From Betaproteobacteria bacterium (lineage in GTDB: Bacteria; Pseudomonadota; Gammaproteobacteria; Burkholderiales; Casimicrobiaceae), in the NCBI GenBank assembly GCA_016716425.1, contig JADJWJ010000002.1, positions 62,001-126,000 of the forward strand: 64,000 nucleotides of DNA. The letters run 5' to 3'. A program made the position numbers and the translations under genes. This document shows positions 48,731 through 58,017 of the stretch, in pieces (position 1 is the first letter of the stretch; the number at the start of each line of letters is the position of its first letter). A model generated the notes under the pieces. That model saw nothing but the letters and a program-made list of their open reading frames with translations. It did no database searches and was not told the origin of the DNA.

Positions 48731-49870
48731 ATGCCGTTGCCACCCGAACCGAAGCTCGTTGACGCCGGCGCCGCCGCCTTCGGCACGCTGGCCGGTCAGC
48801 GCCGCGACCGCGACCTCCTGTTCGCGCGCCGCGTCCATCGGCTGCGCACGCTCGGCCTCGGCCTGGGCGCGATCTGCGTGGCGTCGGTGCTCTGGCTGCA
48901 CGGCGCGGCCCCCGGGTGGTGGCTGGCGGCCGCGCTGAACGGTCTCGCCTGGCCGCACGTCGCGCTCCACGTGTCGCTGCGCGCCGCCGAGCCGCGCCGC
49001 GCCGAGGTGCGCAACCTGACGCTCGACGCGGCGCTCGGCGGGATGTGGGTCGCCGTGATGCAGTTCAACCTGCTGCCGAGCGTCCTGCTGGTGACGATGC
49101 TGGTCATCGACAAGGTGGGCATCGGCGGCGCACGCCTGCTCGCGCGCACGCTGGCGAGCCTCGCCGTCGGCTGCGCCGTGACGTCGGCGCTCCTGGGCTT
49201 CCCGGTGGACGTGGCCACGCCCATGCCGGTGATCGTCGCGTGCCTGCCTTTCCTCGTCGTGTACCCGCTGGCGATCAGCAACGTGGCCTACGCGCTGGCG
49301 CGGCGGGTGACCGAGCAGAACCGGCGGCTGGAGGAACTCGGGCGCACGGACGTGCTGACCGGCCTCGCCAACCGCAGGCAGGGTTTCGCGGTGGCGGAAG
49401 GCGAGCTGTCGCGGCACTTCCGCACCGGCCGGCCCGTGTCGCTGCTCATCCTCGACGTCGACCGGTTCAAGAGCATCAACGACCGCTTCGGCCACCCGGT
49501 CGGTGACGCGATCCTCCGCGGCGTCGCGACGGTGCTGCGCGAGTGCTGCCGCGCGACCGACACGCCCGCGCGCTATGGCGGCGACGAGTTCATGCTGATC
49601 CTGCCGGAGACCGACCTCGCGGGTGCGGAGGAGGTTGCCGCGCGCATCCGCCGGCACCTGGAGCGGATGTCCTTCAAGCAGGCGCCCGGCCTCGCGTGCA
49701 CGGTGAGCCTGGGCGCGGCGGAGGCGAACCGCGAGATCGCCAACATCGACGCGTGGATCCAGCGCGCCGACGCGGCGCTCTATCGCGCGAAGGACGGCGG
49801 GCGCGATCGCTTCGAGGGCGCCGTCGCTCTCGACTCGAAGCGCGGCGTCACGCGCGCGGCGGGGGCGTGA
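48731..49870 (+). CDS. MASE2-GGDEF diguanylate cyclase
   Basis: A 379-residue inner-membrane diguanylate cyclase. The N-terminal MASE2 sensor region (about 30-190; RRVHRLRTLGLGLGAI, WPHVALH) has about five helices. The GGDEF domain (about 200-360) has the intact motif RYGGDEF and the DVDRFKSINDRFGHPVGD site. It would make c-di-GMP. No RxxD product-inhibition site stands out five residues before GGDEF. The 214-bp gap upstream shows no clear element. It ends 16 bp from the convergent sensor kinase gene. Confidence 0.92.
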   Translation: MPLPPEPKLVDAGAAAFGTLAGQRRDRDLLFARRVHRLRTLGLGLGAICVASVLWLHGAAPGWWLAAALNGLAWPHVALHVSLRAAEPRRAEVRNLTLDAALGGMWVAVMQFNLLPSVLLVTMLVIDKVGIGGARLLARTLASLAVGCAVTSALLGFPVDVATPMPVIVACLPFLVVYPLAISNVAYALARRVTEQNRRLEELGRTDVLTGLANRRQGFAVAEGELSRHFRTGRPVSLLILDVDRFKSINDRFGHPVGDAILRGVATVLRECCRATDTPARYGGDEFMLILPETDLAGAEEVAARIRRHLERMSFKQAPGLACTVSLGAAEANREIANIDAWIQRADAALYRAKDGGRDRFEGAVALDSKRGVTRAAGA

Positions 49871-49886
49871 AGCGGGGCCGCGCGGT

Positions 49887-51245
49887 TCAGCCCGGCGCCT
49901 CCCACACCAGCCGCGCGTCGAGCCCCGACGCGTGACCCGCAGGGGGGCTCGTCAGCACGAGGCGCGCGCCCATCCGCCGCGCGAGCGTGTCGACGATCGA
50001 CAGGCCGAGGCCGGCGCCGGTGCCCTTCGCCGCGCTGCCGCGGGCGAAGCGCTTCAGCAGCGCCGGAATCTGCGCGCCGGGGATGCCCGGTCCGTCGTCG
50101 ACGACGGCAACGATGGCGGCGCGGCCGTCGTCCCTGCAGGTCACGCGGATCGCGGTGCCGCCGGAACCGTGGACGAGCGCGTTCTCGACCAGATTGCGCA
50201 CGGCCAGGCCGACCGCGTCGAAGTCACCGCGAACGCGGACGGGCGTCGCGTCGACGACCAGCCGCCGTCCCTGCAGCCGGCCGCTGTGGCGGAACTCGTC
50301 CGCGACGAGGCGCGCGACCTGCGCCAGGTCGACCCACTCGTCCGCCAGCGGCGCGGTGCCCTCGGCGCGGGCGAGCGCGAGCAGGCGTTCGGCGAGGCGG
50401 GAGAGCCGCCGCAGCGCGGCGACCGTCGCGTCGGCCTGCGCCTTGAGCGGCGAGTCCTCGGCCATGGCCGCGAGCAGCTGCGCCTGCGCCAGCGCCGCGG
50501 CGATCGGCGTGCGCAGTTCGTGCGCGCTGTTGTACGTGAAGCTGCGCTCGGTCTCGAACGCGTCGGCGAAGCGCGCGAACAGCCGGTTGGCCGCCTCGAC
50601 CGCCGGCTTCATCTCGGTGACGACGCCGTCGAGCGGGAGCATCCCGAGCGCCTGCGGATCCTGGCGCGACACGGCGCTCGCCGTCCGCTGTACCTGCCGC
50701 ACCAGCGTGCGCGAAGCGCGGAACACGATCAGCACCGCGAACGCGAGGAGCGCGGCGAGCGGCAGCGTCAGCCACAGCATCGAGTGCACTAGCGCGGCGC
50801 GGCGCTCGGCGAGCGGATCGGCGAGCTGCAGGACACGACCGCTCCCGGGATCGGCCACGGTCGCGACGCGCCAGTCGCCGACATCGTCGAAGCCTTCCGC
50901 CAGCGCCGCGTCGGCCAGCGCCGGCGGCGCGTTGTGCGAGCGCAGCAGTACGCGCCCCGACGTGTCGCGGACCTGGTAGACGAACCGCTCGTGCACGGCG
51001 CCGTGCGGATACGGCGTCCTGACCTCGCCCAGCACCGCGGCGGCGACCAGCAGGTCGTCGGTGTGGCGGACCAGCGACATCATGATCGCCGCGCTCTCCA
51101 TCAGCTCGTCGTCCGACTTCTCGTCGATCAGGCGCTTCAGCACGACGCCACTGCCGACGACCCCCAGCAGCCACAGCAGGGACAGGCCGACGACGAGGCT
51201 CTTCGTCAGCGCGCGGGTCACGGAGCCCGGGCCGGGGAGCGTCAC
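49887..51245 (-). CDS. sensor histidine kinase (QseC/TctE-like)
   Basis: A 452-residue kinase with two membrane helices (about 14-34 and 165-190) flanking a periplasmic sensor of about 130 residues, a HAMP-like linker, the His box NSAHELRTPIAAAL, and an ATPase domain with VDDGPGIP and GAGLGLSIV. It starts with a GTG at 51245 overlapping the regulator stop (GTGA), with GGGAAGG upstream, so the pair is coupled. The signal is unknown. The neighbouring sulfide dehydrogenase genes are separated from it by a terminator. Confidence 0.92.
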   Translation of the reverse strand: MTLPGPGSVTRALTKSLVVGLSLLWLLGVVGSGVVLKRLIDEKSDDELMESAAIMMSLVRHTDDLLVAAAVLGEVRTPYPHGAVHERFVYQVRDTSGRVLLRSHNAPPALADAALAEGFDDVGDWRVATVADPGSGRVLQLADPLAERRAALVHSMLWLTLPLAALLAFAVLIVFRASRTLVRQVQRTASAVSRQDPQALGMLPLDGVVTEMKPAVEAANRLFARFADAFETERSFTYNSAHELRTPIAAALAQAQLLAAMAEDSPLKAQADATVAALRRLSRLAERLLALARAEGTAPLADEWVDLAQVARLVADEFRHSGRLQGRRLVVDATPVRVRGDFDAVGLAVRNLVENALVHGSGGTAIRVTCRDDGRAAIVAVVDDGPGIPGAQIPALLKRFARGSAAKGTGAGLGLSIVDTLARRMGARLVLTSPPAGHASGLDARLVWEAPG

Positions 51246-51925
51246 GGACGGGCCTTCCCGCCGTCGCCGTCGACGGCCCCCCACTGGTAACCGATGCCGC
51301 GGACGGTGCGGATCGCCCCGGCACCGAACTTGCGGCGCAGGCGCGACACGTAGACCTCGACCACGTTGCTGACCGTGCCACGGTCGAGCGCGTACAGCGT
51401 GTCCTCCAGCTGCGTCCGCGTGAGCACGCGCTGCGGATGCTCGGCAAGTGCCACGACCAGCGCGTATTCGTGCGCGGTGAGGTCGACCGGGCAACCGTCG
51501 CGCGCGACGACGTGCGCCGCCGGATCGATCGTCAGCGCGCCGAGCTCGATCACCGGCGCGTGCCGGCCCGCACGCCGCCGGGCCACGGCGCGCAGCCGCG
51601 CCGCGAGTTCCGGCAGGTCGAACGGCTTGACGACGTAGTCGTCGGCGCCGGCATCGAGCCCGCGCACGCGATCGGACAGCCGGTCGCGCGCGGTGAGGAT
51701 CAGCACGGCCGGCGGCTCCGCCTGCCGGCGGATGTCGGGAAGCAGTGCGAGGCCGTCGCCGTCGGGGAGCCCCAGGTCCAGCACGATGGCCGCGTAGTTG
51801 CCGGGCAGGCACGCGCGTGCGGCGCCGGCGCGCTCGACCCAGTCGACCGCGTGGCCGTCCCGTGCCAGATAATCCCGCACCGCCGACCCGAGCGCCGGAT
51901 CGTCCTCGACCAGTAGAACCCGCAT
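51242..51925 (-). CDS. OmpR/PhoB-family response regulator
   Basis: A 227-residue regulator. The receiver (about 1-115) has Asp51 in VLDLGLPDGDG and Lys in VVKPFDLPELAAR. The winged-helix DNA-binding domain (about 125-220) ends RRKFGAGAIRTVRGIGYQW. The ATG at 51925 is chosen because the family starts MRVLLVEDD; the frame upstream is Arg/Ala-rich. It is coupled to the downstream kinase by a 4-bp overlap. QseB/TctD-like regulators control metabolite uptake or biofilm genes; the target here is unknown. Confidence 0.94.
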   Translation of the reverse strand: MRVLLVEDDPALGSAVRDYLARDGHAVDWVERAGAARACLPGNYAAIVLDLGLPDGDGLALLPDIRRQAEPPAVLILTARDRLSDRVRGLDAGADDYVVKPFDLPELAARLRAVARRRAGRHAPVIELGALTIDPAAHVVARDGCPVDLTAHEYALVVALAEHPQRVLTRTQLEDTLYALDRGTVSNVVEVYVSRLRRKFGAGAIRTVRGIGYQWGAVDGDGGKARP

Positions 51926-51979
51926 GCGCGTAGCGTACGACGGTTGACCGGCGGCTGCCACCGCGCGGCCGCGCGCCGG

Positions 51980-52026
51980 AAAAAAAGCCCGCGTGCCGCG
52001 CTCCGGAGGTGCGCGCAGCACGCGGG
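51980..52026 (-). terminator. intrinsic terminator after the sulfide dehydrogenase gene
   Basis: Read on the minus strand, CCCGCGTGC (52026-52018) pairs with GCACGCGGG (51996-51988) and is followed by C and seven T (51986-51980). It begins 20 nt after the flavoprotein stop and separates that operon from the two-component genes downstream. Confidence 0.85.
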
Positions 52027-52046
52027 TCAGGGCGAACGGTTGCCGG

Positions 52047-53399
52047 CTACGCGAACGCGTCCTTCATCAGCGTGTCGAACCAGATGAACATGTCCTCGTA
52101 GTGGTCCTTGCTCGGTGCGTGGGCCTCGCCGGAGGACGCCGGGACGGCGGCCATGGCACGGGCCACCGGGTCGTAGGCGAACACGGACGTCAGCCACGAC
52201 GCGGTCTCCCGCGTGATCGGCGAGTAGCACGCCGAGTTGGTGACCGGCGACGGATCGGGTGCCAGTCCCGCCATCAGCCTGATCATCGCGTCCGCGCAGA
52301 CCTTCGCCTCCTGGTTCGCGATGTGCCCGGCCTTCGGCATCGTGGTCGCCGCCGCGTCGCCGATGACGTGGATGCCCGGGATCATCGTCGACTCGTAGGA
52401 GAGCACGTCGACGACCGCGAACTTGCCGACGGGGTCGTTGGCGAGGCCGGCGTCGGCGACGATGCGGCCGGCGCGGTGCGGCGGGATCACGTTGAGCACG
52501 TCGCCGTGGAACGGCGTGCTTCCGAACGTCGTGTAGACGAAGTGCGCGCCGATGTCGACGGTCGTGACCGCGGCGTTGGGAATGTAGGTGACGATTCCCT
52601 GATAGGTGACGTTGAATGCCCGCGTGAACGTCGCCACTTCCGCGGTGATGCCGGGGTTGGCGTCGAGCACGAGCACCTTGGAGCCGGGCTTGTTGCGCCG
52701 CAGCCAGTCGGCGACCACGCAGGCGCGTTCGTACGGCCCAGGTGGGCAGCGGTACGGCTTGGCCGGAATCGTCATCAGAAACGTCCCGCCGGCCGGCATC
52801 GCCTTCAGCTGGTCGCGCAACGCGAGCGTCTGTGCGCCGGCCTTCCAGGCGTGCGGCGCCGCGAGCTGCGCCTCGGCGGTGGTCAATCCGGGAGGGAAGT
52901 CGAAGTCGATGCCGGGTGCGAGCACCAGCCGGTCGTAGGGCAGTTCGCCCGGCAGGCCATTGCGCATGTAGTGCACGCGGCGCGCGACGGCGTCGACGCC
53001 GTCCACGTTGGCCTGCAGCACCTTCACGCCATAGCTCGACGCAACCTTCGCGTAGCCGAAGGACAGCGAACTCATCGCGACGTTGCCGTTGAGCACGAGG
53101 TTCGACAGGATGTTGGACGTGTAGGCGCCCTCGCGCTCGACCAGCGTGACGTCGATGCCGGCACCGCCCCACAGCCGCAGATACTTGGCCAGCGTCACGC
53201 CGGCCATGCCACCGCCGACGATCACGACCTTGCCCTTGATTCCGGTCACCGGCAGCGGCACCGGGCCGGTCGTCGACGATCGCGGGCGGCGGTCGTGTTC
53301 GCCGTCGTCCGCGCGTGCCGGCATCGCGCCGGCGAGCAGGGCGGCCGACAGCCCGCCGAGGGTCGCCAGCATCCGGCGACGGTTCATCACGTTCTTCAT
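52047..53399 (-). CDS. fccB: flavocytochrome c sulfide dehydrogenase, flavoprotein subunit
   Basis: A 450-residue exported FAD protein. A twin-arginine-like leader (NRRRMLATLGG) is followed by the dinucleotide fold KVVIVGGGMAGVTLAKYLR (about residues 57-75). Redox Cys occur in settings typical of FccB: YRCPPGPYERAC and NSACYSP. FccAB oxidises sulfide to polysulfide in the periplasm and reduces cytochrome c. The cytochrome subunit is encoded 8 bp upstream. The start at 53399 is preceded by GAGG. A paralogous role on other sulfur compounds cannot be excluded. Confidence 0.88.
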   Translation of the reverse strand: MKNVMNRRRMLATLGGLSAALLAGAMPARADDGEHDRRPRSSTTGPVPLPVTGIKGKVVIVGGGMAGVTLAKYLRLWGGAGIDVTLVEREGAYTSNILSNLVLNGNVAMSSLSFGYAKVASSYGVKVLQANVDGVDAVARRVHYMRNGLPGELPYDRLVLAPGIDFDFPPGLTTAEAQLAAPHAWKAGAQTLALRDQLKAMPAGGTFLMTIPAKPYRCPPGPYERACVVADWLRRNKPGSKVLVLDANPGITAEVATFTRAFNVTYQGIVTYIPNAAVTTVDIGAHFVYTTFGSTPFHGDVLNVIPPHRAGRIVADAGLANDPVGKFAVVDVLSYESTMIPGIHVIGDAAATTMPKAGHIANQEAKVCADAMIRLMAGLAPDPSPVTNSACYSPITRETASWLTSVFAYDPVARAMAAVPASSGEAHAPSKDHYEDMFIWFDTLMKDAFA

Positions 53400-53407
53400 C
53401 TTCGGCC

Positions 53408-53701
53408 TCACTTTCGCGTGGCGAGGTAGTCGCCGATCAGCTTGAGCTGAGCGTCCGTGTAGCCGGCCGCGTGACGGTTCATGATCTCGCCCGGCTTGTT
53501 CTCCGCACGCATCTCCTTCAGCTTGTTCACGATCTCCGACGGCGACTTGCCGGCGATCTCGTCGAACCCGCCGCGGCCGTCGGTGCCGTGGCACTGGAAG
53601 CAGTTCGACGCGAGCAGGCGGCCCGGCACCGAGGCAGGCGCCTGCGCGTGGGCGAGTGCGGGTGCCGCGAGTGCGGCGGCGAGCAGAACGGCGTGACGCA
53701 T
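53408..53701 (-). CDS. fccA: monoheme cytochrome c subunit (FccA-type)
   Basis: A 97-residue periplasmic cytochrome c with a signal peptide (MRHAVLLAAALAAPALAHAQ), one heme site CFQCH (Cys34, Cys37, His38) and a likely axial Met in PGEIMNRHAAGY. Classical FccA can be mono- or diheme; this is the short monoheme form. It precedes the flavoprotein by 8 bp. The ATG at 53701 is chosen for its signal peptide; an upstream in-frame start at 53764 would mask it. Confidence 0.88.
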   Translation of the reverse strand: MRHAVLLAAALAAPALAHAQAPASVPGRLLASNCFQCHGTDGRGGFDEIAGKSPSEIVNKLKEMRAENKPGEIMNRHAAGYTDAQLKLIGDYLATRK

Positions 53702-53809
53702 GATCGCTCCTTCGATGCGGCGGGCCGGGGTGGCCCGCGCGCCCGGAGCCATCGTGCGCGCCAATCCTGAAAGGACGCTGAACGGCGGCGCGCGGCGCGC
53801 GCCGGGGCC

Positions 53810-55858
53810 TCAGGCCGTGCCGGCGGTCCAGTCCTCGCCGGCGTCGCGGGGCGCCAGCGCCTGCAGGTGGTGGTGGGCTTCCTCGGCCGACTCGTAGATG
53901 TGCGGCGCGAGCCCGCGCTGCGCCAGCGCATCGCCCAGCTTCATGCGCAGGAAGTTCGACGTCGTGTAGCGGGTGACGCCCCAGTAGTAGCGGTCGACGA
54001 GCGCCTTCACCATCTCCGTCCACGCGTCGATGAGCTCGGGCGCGATCGCGAAGTTGTCGTAGTTGACGATCGCGTACACCTTGCGGCCCAGCGGCGCGAG
54101 CTGGCGGTCGATCTCCGCGCGCACGTCGTCGATGTCGCGCCGCGTCCGGATCGCGAGGCGCTCGAAATTGATGAAGAACACGTTCTGGTCGGCCGCGTAC
54201 GTGAGGCGCCGGGCCAGCGGGACCGCGAGCATCCGCTCGCGCAGGTTCATCGGGCCGTCGGCGAAGATCGCCGCGTCCATGAGCTTCGGGTCGCCGCGGA
54301 TGACCGGCTGAAAGCCCATCTGCGCGAGGATGTCGCGCTCGATGTCGATGCCGGGGGCGACCTCGGTCAACTCGAGGCCGTCCTCGGCCAGGCGGAACAC
54401 GCAGCGCTCGGTCACGTAGAGGACCGGCTGCCGGCGGCGCCACGCGTAGCTGCCGGAGAACGTCCGGTGCTCGACGTCGGGGACGAACTTGCGCGACCGC
54501 CCCTCGGCGAGGATCGCGAGCTTGCCGCCCTCGACCCGCACGACGAGCTGGCCGGCGGTGAACGTGCCGACGAACACGACCGACTTCGCGCTCTGGCTGA
54601 TGTTGATGAAGCCGCCCGCGCCCGCGAGGCGCGGCCCGAATTTCGACACGTTGAGGTTGCCCTCGCGGTCGGCCTGCGCGAGGCCGAGGAAGGCGAGGTC
54701 GAGCCCGCCGCCGTCGTAGAAGTCGAACTGGTACGGCTGGTCGATGATCGCCTGCGTGTTGACGGCGGCGCCGAAGTTGAGCCCGCCGGCCGGAATGCCG
54801 CCGACCACGCCGGGCTCCGCGGTGAGCGTGAGCAGGTCGATGACCTTCTCCTCGGCGGCGACGCTCGCGATGCCCTCGGGCATGCCGATGCCGAGATTCA
54901 CCACGCAGTTGGGGCGCAGCTCGAGCGCGGCGCGGCGCGCGATGATCTTGCGCTCGGACATCGTCATCGTCGGCACGTGCGACGCCGGCACGCGGATCTC
55001 GCCGGCGAACCCCGCGCTGTACGGCTCGATGAACGTCTGCATGTGGTATTCGGGCTTCTCGGCCACGACGACGCAGTCGACGAGGACGCCCGGGATCTTC
55101 ACCTGCCGCGGGTTGAGCGAGCCGCGATCGGCGATCCGCTCGACCTGCGCGATCACGATGCCGCCGGAGTTGCGCGCCGCCATCGCGATCGCGAGGCCTT
55201 CGAGCGTGAGCGCCTCGCGCTCCATCGTGATGTTGCCGTCGGGATCGGCGGTCGTGCCGCGCACGATGCCGACGTTGATCGGGAACGCGCGGTAGAACAG
55301 GTACTCGGCCTCGCCGACCGGCATCAGCGTGACCAGGTCCTCGGTCGTGACGTCGTTGATCTTTCCCCCGCCGAAGCGCGGGTCGACGAACGTGCCCAGC
55401 CCGATGCGCGACAGGTGGCCGGGTTTGCCGGCGGCGATGTCGCGAAACAGGTGCGTGATCACGCCCTGCGGCAGGTTGTACGCCTCGACCTGGTTGCCCA
55501 CCGCGAGCGCCTGCAGCTTGGGCACCAGCCCCCAGTGGCCGCCGACGACGCGCTTGACGAGGCCCGGGTGCCCGAGGTGGTTGAGGCCGCGCTCCTTGCC
55601 GTCGCCTTGCCCGGCCGCGTAGACGAGCGTCAGGTTGCGGGGGCTGCCGGTGCCGCTCGCCGACTCCTGCGCGGCCGCGAGGAAGCGCGCCTCCAGCGCG
55701 ACGGCGATGTTCTCGGCGAAGCCGATGCCCACGAAGCCGGTCGTCGCCAGCGTGTCGCCGTCGCGGATCAGCGCGACCGCCTGGTGCGCGGCGACGACCT
55801 TGCCGTGCTCGAACGTGTGGAGGGCGGCTACGACGTCGCTGACGGTGCTGGCGCTCAT
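53810..55858 (-). CDS. family I acyl-CoA:acetate/3-ketoacid CoA-transferase with C-terminal extension
   Basis: A 682-residue YdiF/Pct-like CoA-transferase with fused alpha and beta halves. The catalytic Glu lies in NLGIGMPEGIASVA (about residue 330). The transferase core ends near residue 530. The last 150 residues form a separate predicted alpha/beta domain (YAIVNYDNFAIAPELIDAW) of unknown role, present in long family members. The acid substrates (short-chain, possibly propionate or acetoacetate) are not determined by sequence. It stands alone between fccA and a divergent AhpD-like gene. Confidence 0.88.
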   Translation of the reverse strand: MSASTVSDVVAALHTFEHGKVVAAHQAVALIRDGDTLATTGFVGIGFAENIAVALEARFLAAAQESASGTGSPRNLTLVYAAGQGDGKERGLNHLGHPGLVKRVVGGHWGLVPKLQALAVGNQVEAYNLPQGVITHLFRDIAAGKPGHLSRIGLGTFVDPRFGGGKINDVTTEDLVTLMPVGEAEYLFYRAFPINVGIVRGTTADPDGNITMEREALTLEGLAIAMAARNSGGIVIAQVERIADRGSLNPRQVKIPGVLVDCVVVAEKPEYHMQTFIEPYSAGFAGEIRVPASHVPTMTMSERKIIARRAALELRPNCVVNLGIGMPEGIASVAAEEKVIDLLTLTAEPGVVGGIPAGGLNFGAAVNTQAIIDQPYQFDFYDGGGLDLAFLGLAQADREGNLNVSKFGPRLAGAGGFINISQSAKSVVFVGTFTAGQLVVRVEGGKLAILAEGRSRKFVPDVEHRTFSGSYAWRRRQPVLYVTERCVFRLAEDGLELTEVAPGIDIERDILAQMGFQPVIRGDPKLMDAAIFADGPMNLRERMLAVPLARRLTYAADQNVFFINFERLAIRTRRDIDDVRAEIDRQLAPLGRKVYAIVNYDNFAIAPELIDAWTEMVKALVDRYYWGVTRYTTSNFLRMKLGDALAQRGLAPHIYESAEEAHHHLQALAPRDAGEDWTAGTA

Positions 55859-56088
55859 GGAATTCCCGCGGGTGGGCTAGGGTGGCGCGTCCGGGGTCGG
55901 CGGCGCGCGGCGAAGGTCCGGCATGGTAGCGCGGGGCCCGCGGTGGCGCCACGCGGCGACCCCGCCGGCACGACGTTGATCCTGGTCATGGTCGCTGCGC
56001 GAGTGCGCGCCGATCGCGGGTCCGGCTGGTACGATGACCATTGCCCACTCGGCGGCGATTCCCTGCGCAGATCGACGGACGAACCCAC

Positions 56089-56469
56089 ATGAGCGAACCG
56101 AAACGCCACTTCCACGACATGACGCAGGAGGTCACGCACAACCTCGCGTACATGCGCGCGGAACTGCCCGACGTGATGAAGGGCTTCCACGACCTGGGCC
56201 GCGCCACCGCGCACGCGGGCGCGCTCGACACGAAGACCAAGGAGCTGATCGCCGTGGCGCTGGGGGTCGCCGCGCACTGCGACCCGTGCATCGGCTTCCA
56301 CGTCAAGGCGTTCGTTCGCCACGGCGGCACGAAGCGGGAACTCGCCGAGGCGCTCGGCATGGCCGTCTACATGGGCGGCGGACCGTCGCTCATGTACGCG
56401 GCGAACGCGCTCGCCGCGATCGACGAGTTCCTGGCAGCAGCGCAGGCGAAGGCCGCGGCCGCGACCTGA
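56089..56469 (+). CDS. AhpD-like carboxymuconolactone decarboxylase family protein
   Basis: A 126-residue helical protein with the AhpD-type redox centre HCDPCIGFHVKAFVRHG (CxxC with downstream His) and an upstream Glu in KELIAVALG. Such proteins reduce peroxides or act as disulfide reductants, usually as oligomers. The ATG at 56089 gives the normal MSEPKRHFHDMT start; the frame upstream is non-conserved. The 231-bp gap to the divergent CoA-transferase shows no clear operator. Confidence 0.88.
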   Translation: MSEPKRHFHDMTQEVTHNLAYMRAELPDVMKGFHDLGRATAHAGALDTKTKELIAVALGVAAHCDPCIGFHVKAFVRHGGTKRELAEALGMAVYMGGGPSLMYAANALAAIDEFLAAAQAKAAAAT

Positions 56470-56628
56470 CGCCGCCGGGGCCGCGTCACACGTCGACGAG
56501 GGGCCGCGCCGCGGCCCCTTGTGTTTCCCGCGCATTGGCCGACAATCCGCACCTGCGGCCGGGTTCGGCGTGGCGCGCCGGCCCGCCGGCGATGCTGCCG
56601 AGCCGGCGGATCCAATCAGGGAGAGAAC

Positions 56629-57111
56629 ATGTCAGGCAACGCCAATCGCATCGCGCGGGTCGTGGCGGTTGCGGCGCTCGCAGCCGTCGTCGCGGGGCCA
56701 TGGACGTCGGTGGCCCACGCGCAGCCGACGCCCTGTCCCGGCGCGTCGTGCGACGTGATCGTCACCGTGACCGGCAGCCGCGCCGCGCCGGTGGTCGCCG
56801 TGAGCGCCAACGAGCTCAAGATGGCGAGGGGACAGCGCAACGTCGTGATCACCTGGAAGCTGCAGGCGCCCGACTACGAGTTCCGCGCCGACAGCATCAC
56901 GGCGCACACGGCGCCGCCTTCCGGCGGCAAGCTCACGACGACGTCGCAGGCGTGGCGCGACCAGTGCACGACGCTCAATCACACGGCGACCACGTACCGG
57001 ATCCGCAACCGCAACACGAAGGCGGGTCCGCTGTTCTACAACGTCAAGGTCTTCCACAAGGCGACGGGCACGCCGGTCGTGCTCGACCCGGCGATCATCA
57101 ACGATCCCTGA
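56629..57111 (+). CDS. exported protein of unknown family, paralogue 1
   Basis: A 160-residue secreted protein with a signal peptide ending AHAQ (about residue 31). The mature part begins with PCPGASCDVIVTV, is beta-rich with many Thr/Ser, and ends LDPAIINDP. A gene at 59438 encodes a lipoprotein with the same layout: CP-x3-CD-x-IVTV start, YEFR-x-DSI-x-HT centre, LDPAI-x-NDP end. I do not recognise the family. The CP..C pair at the mature N-terminus could form a disulfide. GGGAGAG lies 6-7 nt before the ATG. Confidence 0.8.
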   Translation: MSGNANRIARVVAVAALAAVVAGPWTSVAHAQPTPCPGASCDVIVTVTGSRAAPVVAVSANELKMARGQRNVVITWKLQAPDYEFRADSITAHTAPPSGGKLTTTSQAWRDQCTTLNHTATTYRIRNRNTKAGPLFYNVKVFHKATGTPVVLDPAIINDP

Positions 57112-57142
57112 CGCTGGCACGACGGCGCGTGCCGCGCCGCCG

Positions 57143-58012
57143 TCAGGGCAGCGGGATCCACTCGGTCTCGCCGGGAATCGCGCCCATCCGCTGCGCCGTC
57201 CAGTCCGCCTTCGCGCGCTCGATGCGCTCGCGGCGCGACGACACGAAGTTCCACCAGATGAAGCGGGTGCCGTCGAGCGGCGCGCCGCCGATGATCACGT
57301 AGCGGCCGCCGCGCGGCGCGACGATGGTCGCCGGCGCGCCGGGCGCGAGCACGGCGAGCGCGTGCGGCGGCACGTCCGCGCCGTCGACGGCGAGCGGCGC
57401 GTCGACGGCGTAGACCGCGCGCTCGAATGCGTCGCCGAACGCGGGCAACTCGAGCACGGCGCCCGGACGCGCGGCCACGTCGACGTAGAGCGTCGGCGCG
57501 AACGTGGCGACCGGCGAGCGGCACCCGAACGCTTCGCCGATCAACAGACGCACGTCGGCACCGCCCTCGGTCCACGCGGGGATCGCCGCGGCCGGCGTGT
57601 GCACGAACGACGGCTCGGCCTCCTCGAACGCCTGCGGCAGTGCCGCCCATAGCTGGAGCCCGTGTGCAATGCTGGTCACGGACGCCAGGTCCGGCGGCCG
57701 GCGCTCGGAGTGCACGATGCCGCGGCCGGCGGTCATCCAGTTGATCGCGCCCGGCTCGATGCGCTGGACGCAGGAGAGGCTGTCCCGGTGCAGCATCGCG
57801 CCCTCGAACAGGTACGTGACCGTGGCGAGTCCGATGTGCGGGTGCGGGCGCACGTCGTGGTTGTCCTCGGGGCGCGCGGTCACCGGCCCGAAGTGGTCGA
57901 AGAACACGAACGGCCCCACACCCTGGCGCGGGAACGCCGGCAGCAGGCGGCGGACCGTGAACCCGCCGCCCAGGTCCCTGGCGCGCGGCGGCAGCAGTTC
58001 GGCGATGGGCAT
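57143..58012 (-). CDS. pirin family protein
   Basis: A 289-residue bicupin. The pirin metal site is complete in the first cupin: His57 and His59 (HPHIGLATVTYLFEG), His101 and Glu103 (GRGIVHSE). Bacterial pirins have been reported as quercetin dioxygenases or metabolic regulators; the role here is open. The ATG at 58012 gives the normal MPIAELLPP start. Its 5' end borders a poly-G/C stretch that looks like an assembly error, so the upstream signals cannot be read. Confidence 0.9.
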   Translation of the reverse strand: MPIAELLPPRARDLGGGFTVRRLLPAFPRQGVGPFVFFDHFGPVTARPEDNHDVRPHPHIGLATVTYLFEGAMLHRDSLSCVQRIEPGAINWMTAGRGIVHSERRPPDLASVTSIAHGLQLWAALPQAFEEAEPSFVHTPAAAIPAWTEGGADVRLLIGEAFGCRSPVATFAPTLYVDVAARPGAVLELPAFGDAFERAVYAVDAPLAVDGADVPPHALAVLAPGAPATIVAPRGGRYVIIGGAPLDGTRFIWWNFVSSRRERIERAKADWTAQRMGAIPGETEWIPLP

Positions 58013-58017
58013 GGCGT

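Noticed and set aside
52047..55952. A 1301-codon minus-strand frame including fccB
   Set aside because: Only the part from 53399 onward is FccB. The rest is a shadow of fccA and the CoA-transferase genes.
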